From Thermoleophilaceae bacterium (GTDB lineage Bacteria > Actinomycetota > Thermoleophilia > Solirubrobacterales > Thermoleophilaceae): 10,023 bases of DNA. The stretch is from assembly GCA_013813135.1 (NCBI GenBank), contig JACCSF010000259.1:1-10023 (forward strand). Reading direction: 5' to 3'. The translations under genes were made by a program, and so were the position numbers. The first letter of the stretch is position 1; each line of letters begins with the position of its first letter. Positions 5,678-10,023 of this stretch are shown here, piece by piece. The notes under the pieces are model-generated. The model searched no databases. It had not been told where the DNA came from and was given only the letters and a program-made list of their open reading frames with translations.

Positions 5678-7135
5678 GTGAGCGCGAAGTCCCGATCGGT
5701 GGCCGTAGTGGGCGGCGGATTCGGCGGCGTCGGAGCCGCCGCCATGCTCAAGCGGGCCGGGTACGACGACGTCACGGTCTTCGAGCGCGGCGAGCGCCTC
5801 GGCGGTGTCTGGCACCACAACACCTACCCGGGCGCCGCCTGCGACATTCCGTCGCACCTCTACGAGTTCTCGTTCGCCCCGAACCCGCGCTGGTCGCGCC
5901 GCTACGCGCCCCAGGCCGAGATCCAGGCCTATCTCGAGGACGTAGCGCGCGGCTACGGAGTCCTCGGGCGCATCCGTACAGGCACCGACGTGAAGAGCGC
6001 ACGCTGGGACGAGCAGCGCAGCCGCTGGGTGCTCGAGACAAACGCCGGGACGCACGAGACGGACGTGCTCCTGACCGCCTGCGGCCAGCTGTCGGTGCCG
6101 AGCGTGCCGGCGATCCCGGGCCTCGACAGCTTCACGGGGCCGGCCTTTCACACGGCCCGGTGGCGTCACGACGTGGACCTCGCCGGCAAGCGCGTGGCCG
6201 TGCTCGGGACCGGATGCAGCGCGATCCAGGTCGTGCCGGCGATCCAGCCCACCGTTCGGCAGCTGGACGTCTACCAGCGCTCGCCGGGCTGGACACTCCC
6301 AAAGATGGACTTCCCCTACAGCGACCGCGCGAAGCGCCTGTTCGAGCGCTTCCCGATCCTGCAGCGGCTCGACCGGGCGTCGATCTTCTACTTTCAGGAG
6401 CTCGCGGCGGCGGGGATGACGAAGCACCGCTGGCTGCTGCCGGCCTTCCGCGCCGTCTCGCGCAGCCGCATCAACAAGGCGATCGCGGATCCGGAGCTGC
6501 GCCGCAAGGTCACGCCGACCGATGAGATCGGCTGCAAGCGGATCATGCTCACCGACGAGTGGTATCCGACGTTGACCGAGCGCAACGTGGAGCTGGTGAC
6601 CGACCGCATCGCGGAGGTGACGCCCACGGGGATCCGCAAGCAGGACGGCACCGAGCGGCCGGCGGACGTGCTGGTCTTCGCCACCGGGTTCGCTACCCAC
6701 GGCTTCGTCGCGCCGATGGAGATCGCCGGCGCCGGCGGTCGCCGGCTGTCGGCGGAGTGGGCGGAGGTGCCGCGCGCCTACCTGGGCCTGAGCGTCCCCG
6801 GCTTTCCCAACATGTTCCTGCTCTACGGGCCCAACACCAACGGGGGCAGCGGCTCGGTGGTCAGCACGATCGAGGCGGGCGTGAATCACGTGATCGCGGC
6901 CCTCGGCGAGCTGGAGCGAGCGGACGCGCGCCGGATCGAGGTGAGCCGCCAGGCGGCCGAGCAGTTCGACCGCGAGCTGCGCGCTGCGCTCGCCGGGACC
7001 GTCTGGCACTCGGGCTGCACCAACTGGTACGTCGACGAGCACGGCCACGACCCGAACCAGTGGCCGTGGCTGTGGACCACGTACCGCCGCAAGACCGAGC
7101 GCATCGAGCCGGGCACGTACGCGCTCGAGCGCTAG
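5678..7135 (+). CDS. Flavin-dependent monooxygenase, Baeyer-Villiger type
   Basis: The protein has 485 residues. The FAD Rossmann motif GGGFGG is at 12-17, with E36 ending the second strand. The Baeyer-Villiger fingerprint FTGPAFHTARW is at 152-162, followed by HDVDLAGK. The second, NADPH-binding Rossmann motif GTGCSA is at 177-182. NTYPGAACDIPSHLY carries the Asp conserved in these enzymes, and YGPNTNGGSGS lies near the C-terminus. Such enzymes insert oxygen into ketones or oxidise heteroatoms using O2 and NADPH. The fingerprint ends W-R rather than the common W-P/W-D, which fits the 4-hydroxyacetophenone/steroid-like subgroups loosely. The GTG start lies 7 nt after a TAGTGT element. The gene stands alone; the following gene may be an NAD kinase, whose product NADPH this enzyme would use, but a functional link is speculative. 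Confidence 0.92.
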   Translation: MSAKSRSVAVVGGGFGGVGAAAMLKRAGYDDVTVFERGERLGGVWHHNTYPGAACDIPSHLYEFSFAPNPRWSRRYAPQAEIQAYLEDVARGYGVLGRIRTGTDVKSARWDEQRSRWVLETNAGTHETDVLLTACGQLSVPSVPAIPGLDSFTGPAFHTARWRHDVDLAGKRVAVLGTGCSAIQVVPAIQPTVRQLDVYQRSPGWTLPKMDFPYSDRAKRLFERFPILQRLDRASIFYFQELAAAGMTKHRWLLPAFRAVSRSRINKAIADPELRRKVTPTDEIGCKRIMLTDEWYPTLTERNVELVTDRIAEVTPTGIRKQDGTERPADVLVFATGFATHGFVAPMEIAGAGGRRLSAEWAEVPRAYLGLSVPGFPNMFLLYGPNTNGGSGSVVSTIEAGVNHVIAALGELERADARRIEVSRQAAEQFDRELRAALAGTVWHSGCTNWYVDEHGHDPNQWPWLWTTYRRKTERIEPGTYALER

Positions 7136-7178
7136 CCGCCTCGACCGCTGACGTCTCCGAGACAGCCCGTCCACGAGT

Positions 7179-8090
7179 ATGTGCGGCATGGACCGGTCGC
7201 CGCTGCGTCAGCTCGGGCTTGTCGTGCATCCGACGCGCCACCTCGAGGCGGTGTTGGAGGGCATCGCGGGCTGGGCATCGGCTCATGGGGTCGAGGTCGG
7301 CCAGGTGCAGGTGGCGGGGCAGACGCGCCACGTGGCGGAGCCGGTCGAGGCGGCCGCCTGCGAGCTGCTGGTAGCGGTTGGAGGGGACGGGACCACACTG
7401 GCGGCGCTCCACGCCGGCGCGTCCCCGTCGCGGCCGGTGCTCGGCGTGGCCTGCGGCAGCGTCGGCGTCCTGACGTCGGTGGCGGGCGACGAGGCCACAT
7501 CCGCGCTCGACCGGTTCATGGACGGCCGCTGGGCGCCGGGCGACGTTCCCGGGCTCGAGGTCACCTGGGACGAGACGCCTGGTGAGACGGCGATCAACGA
7601 CGTCGCGGTGATTCGCGGCGGACCGGGGCAGTTACTGGTCTCCGTGTGCGTCGACGACGTGCTCTACGCCCAGCTGGCCGGCGACGGCCTGGTGGTGGCC
7701 ACGGCACTTGGGTCGAGTGCCTATACGATGGCCGCCGGCGGGCCGCTCCTGGCGCCGGGCGCCGACGGCATGGCGGTCACGCCCCTGGCGCCGCACGGGG
7801 GATCTTGCCCTCCGCTCGTGGCCGGTGGGGACAGCCATCTCTCGCTGACGATTCAGCCTGGCTTCGGGGGCGTTCGCTTCGAGATCGACGGTCGCCCCGC
7901 GGCCGCCGAGGGACTCCACCTGGCGGTTCGCGTCCGTCCGGGCTACGCGACGCTCGTCCGCCTCGCCGACGAAGAGCCGCGGCTGACCGGCCTGCGTCGC
8001 CGCGGTCTGGTGCTCGACAGCCCCCGGGTGCTCGCCCGGGAGGCCCGCCTGCCCGACCTCACGCTGCCGGGGGTTCCGCCTTCTCCTTGA
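7179..8090 (+). CDS. NAD(+)/NADH kinase family protein
   Basis: The protein has 303 residues (300 if ATG 7188 is the true start; neither ATG has a convincing SD). The kinase motif GGDGT is at 68-72, N140-D141 (INDVAV) stands where NAD kinases carry their conserved Asn-Glu, and TALGSSAYTMAAGGP replaces the canonical TPTGSTAYxxSAGGP. A FEIDGR near the end matches the conserved DG-containing strand. NAD kinases phosphorylate NAD to NADP with ATP or polyphosphate. The NE-to-ND change and the altered glycine-rich loop mark it as a diverged member, perhaps not the housekeeping copy. Its last ~32 bases overlap the end of the degraded nhaA remnant on the other strand. Confidence 0.85.
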   Translation: MCGMDRSPLRQLGLVVHPTRHLEAVLEGIAGWASAHGVEVGQVQVAGQTRHVAEPVEAAACELLVAVGGDGTTLAALHAGASPSRPVLGVACGSVGVLTSVAGDEATSALDRFMDGRWAPGDVPGLEVTWDETPGETAINDVAVIRGGPGQLLVSVCVDDVLYAQLAGDGLVVATALGSSAYTMAAGGPLLAPGADGMAVTPLAPHGGSCPPLVAGGDSHLSLTIQPGFGGVRFEIDGRPAAAEGLHLAVRVRPGYATLVRLADEEPRLTGLRRRGLVLDSPRVLAREARLPDLTLPGVPPSP

Positions 8091-9779
8091 GGCGCGCGCC
8101 CCCGCGGGCGGTTCGCACCGCGGCGGTGAGCTGTCGTAGGCCCCCTGGTGGCGCCGGCCGTTGATGAAGAAGCTGGGCGTGCCCGCGACGCCGCTGGCGT
8201 CCGCGCTCGCCACGTCGTCGGACACTCGGTCGGCGTACTCGCGGCGGCGCAGCTCATCCGTGAATCGTTCGACGTCCAGTCCGAGCTCTTCCGCGTACGC
8301 CGCCTCGGCGGCCATCTGAGCGTGCGGATGGACATCGTTGAGCGGTAGGTTCCGCCAGACGTAGCGCAGCTCGTCGCCGAACTCGTCGAGCAGCTCGCGG
8401 ACGACGACCTCCGCCTGCCCGCAGTAGGGGCACTCGTAGTCGCCATACTCGACCAGGGTGACGGGGGCAGAGTCGGGGCCGCGGACGTGATCGCGATCGG
8501 GATCCACGTCATCGGAGAGATCCAGCATCTCGTCCGCGGTCGCGAGCAGCTGACGCGCGCGCAGCTGGGCCGGAAGCCTGGCGATCACCTGGAATACCAG
8601 CCAGCTCAGCAGCGCCGAGACGATGGCGGCTCCGAGCACGCCGAGCTTCGCCTCCTGAAGCTGCTGCCCCTCGAAGGCGATGCTCGCGATCAAGAGCGAG
8701 ACCGTGAAGCCGATGCCGGCCACGGCCCCGCCACCGAGGATCACCGGCCAGCTCAGTGTCGGGCGCACCCCGGTGGCCCAGGGCCGCGACGCAAGCCACG
8801 TTGCCGCAAGATCCCGACCGGCTTGCCGATCACGTAGCCGAACAGGATCCCCAGCGTGATCGGTGAGGTGACCGCGTCGCCGAGCAACCGGTCGTCCACG
8901 TGGATGCCGGTGTTCGAGAGCGCGAACAGCGGCACGATCACGAAGCTCGTCCAGGGATGGAGGCGGTACTGCAGTCGTTCGTTTGCCGAGATGGCCGCGT
9001 GACGCCCAGCTGGGCGGAGCGCGCGCGAGCTCGGGTGTGGGCTGCTCGCGGAAGGAGCGCGTCAGCTCCGTCACCCGCTCCAGGTCGGTGCGGGCGGGAG
9101 GGTATGCGCTCGTCGCCAGGCCGACCGCGAGGCCGGCGATCAGGGGGTCGATGCCCGACTCATAGAGCGCGACCCACATGCCCACCCCGACCAGCGTGGC
9201 GGCCGGCGGACGCCAGGCGGCCGGCACGTAGCGCAACCCCAGCGTCACGCAGGGTGAGCAGGCGAACACGCAACCGGGTGGCTCCTGGAGCGACCAGGGC
9301 GAGCACGCCGAGCGCGAACGCCGTGTCGGTCATGGCAGCCCCCCAGCCGTGCGCGCCGACGCCGCCGGCGTTGAACGCCACGTAGATCAGCACCGCCAGC
9401 ACCATGCCGCCCGCCGCCCCCATCAGCGGGAGGGTGATGCGGCGCCGGTCGCGCAGCGCTCCCATGTCGAGCTCGCGCCTGGCCTCGAGCCCGACGCCCA
9501 GGAAGAAGAACGTCATCAGGCCCTCGTTGACCCAATGCCGCAGGTCCATCGCGATGCCGTCGCTGCCGATCTGGATCGAGAGCTCGTGGTCCAGAAGGAC
9601 TCGTAGGAATCGGACCACGGCGAGTTCGCCCACAGGAGCGCCGCGACCGCGGCGCACAGGAGCGCCACGGCACCGCCCGACTCCGTGCTCAGGAAGTCGC
9701 GGACCGGCGCCGCGAGGTTGCGCGCCCACGCCGTGCGCTCGGTGAAGGGCCGCGTCAGGACACTCGGTCGCGAAGCCAC
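8059..9779 (-). pseudogene. nhaA: Degraded nhaA-thioredoxin fusion (Na+/H+ antiporter with DsbA-like C-terminal domain)
   Basis: NhaA pieces appear in order but in different frames: STESGGAVALLCAAVAALLW (from GTG 9779, with GGGAG upstream), NEGLMTFFFLGVGLEARREL, TDTAFALGVLALV, ESGIDPLIAGLAVGLATSAY, SANERLQYRLHPWTSFVIVP, SPITLGILFGYVIGKPVGI, and GGGAVAGIGFTVSLLIA. A DsbA-like domain follows with VEYGDYECPYCGQAE and cis-Pro GTPSFFINGRR, and the last frame ends LTAAVRTARGG to a stop at 8059. Frame changes fall near 9590, 9250, 9025, 8975, 8808 and 8128; several fit loss of one G from a GG pair. Between LRVRLLTL and GLRYVPAAW about 45 residues are missing, including the double-Asp helix needed for transport. 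The thioredoxin domain also lacks its helical insert. Actinobacterial NhaA-thioredoxin fusions are a known layout. It cannot make a working antiporter as read. Confidence 0.85.
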
Positions 9780-9799
9780 GGGGCGCTCCCAGCTCGCGC

Positions 9800-10023
9800 T
9801 CAGCGTCGCGGCAGAGTTGCCAGCGCGTCCTCGCGCGCCTCTTGCGCCCGGCGGCGGGCGTCTCGGACCCGCGCCAGGTCCGCGTCGTCCCGGCCGGCGA
9901 GGTTGATCTCCACGAGCGAGGCGGCGGCCGCGGTGGCGGCCTCTGCGATCAGGACGCCCGTGAGTGCGTCGCCGCGGACGGCGGGGTCGCCGGCGGAGGT
10001 GGCCTGCGCGGCCAGGACGGCGG
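9800..10023 (-). CDS. Cyclodeaminase/cyclohydrolase-family protein (FTCD-like), C-terminal part
   Basis: An open minus-strand frame enters from the right edge and ends at TGA 9800-9802, giving about 74 residues. The piece is helical and Ala-rich, with GDPAVRGDALTGVLIAEAA followed by SLVEINLAG, which resembles the C-terminal region of formiminotetrahydrofolate cyclodeaminases, where a GN..V.D.GVA...L pattern is followed by NV.INL. Those enzymes release ammonia from formimino-THF. It ends 20 nt before the nhaA remnant's start on the same strand, so the two may once have been co-transcribed. The match rests on a short C-terminal fragment, and the active-site part lies outside the window. Confidence 0.55.
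   Translation of the reverse strand, partial: AVLAAQATSAGDPAVRGDALTGVLIAEAATAAAASLVEINLAGRDDADLARVRDARRRAQEAREDALATLPRR

Noticed and set aside
5069..7189. A 706-codon open frame on the minus strand across the regulator and monooxygenase genes
   Set aside because: It is a shadow of GC-rich coding on the other strand: composition is Arg/Ala/Asp/His-rich and no family motif is seen, whereas both plus-strand genes carry clear motifs.
8148..8348. Small plus-strand ORF of 66 codons
   Set aside because: It lies fully antisense to the recognisable thioredoxin domain of the nhaA remnant and shows no feature of its own.

Overview
The window is GC-rich, uses many GTG starts and has tightly packed operons. 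Together with the gene families present, this suggests an actinobacterium. A Thermoleophilia/Solirubrobacterales-like lineage is my best guess, from the general look of the NhaA-thioredoxin fusion and of the ArsR-like regulator; this is inference, since no rRNA or other marker gene is present. No tRNA, rRNA, CRISPR array or insertion sequence was seen.

Left part (1-2396, + strand): a tight three-gene operon. It holds the 3' end of an IlvD/Edd-family dehydratase, a short-chain dehydrogenase/reductase, and a zinc-dependent dehydrogenase of the archaeal glucose 1-dehydrogenase type. The combination resembles a non-phosphorylative sugar-acid (Entner-Doudoroff-like) route: sugar oxidation, dehydration of the aldonate, then further oxidation.

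Centre (2470-4430, - strand): the most interesting locus, which looks like a small RiPP (ribosomally made, modified peptide) cassette. In transcription order it has a class I SAM methyltransferase, an unlisted 21-residue peptide gene with a near-perfect Shine-Dalgarno, and a ThiF/MccB-type E1-like adenylating enzyme whose N-terminal ~85 residues look like a peptide-binding RRE (PqqD-like) domain. The methyltransferase stop codon lies inside the peptide gene's Shine-Dalgarno, and the E1-like gene begins 11 nt after the peptide stop. Divergent from it (4487-5626, + strand) are an ECF-like sigma factor broken by a frameshift in region 4 and an ArsR-like winged-helix regulator. The 56-bp divergent gap carries a perfect 8-bp inverted repeat.

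Right part: an FAD/NADPH Baeyer-Villiger-type monooxygenase (5678-7135), possibly expressed from a leaderless promoter, is followed by a divergent NAD kinase-family gene (7179-8090), both on +. On the - strand, converging on the kinase, lies a decayed nhaA-thioredoxin (DsbA-like) fusion (8059-9779). It has at least five frame changes and two missing internal segments, one of which removes the essential double-aspartate region. Upstream of it is the 3' end of a formiminotransferase-cyclodeaminase-like gene that runs off the window.
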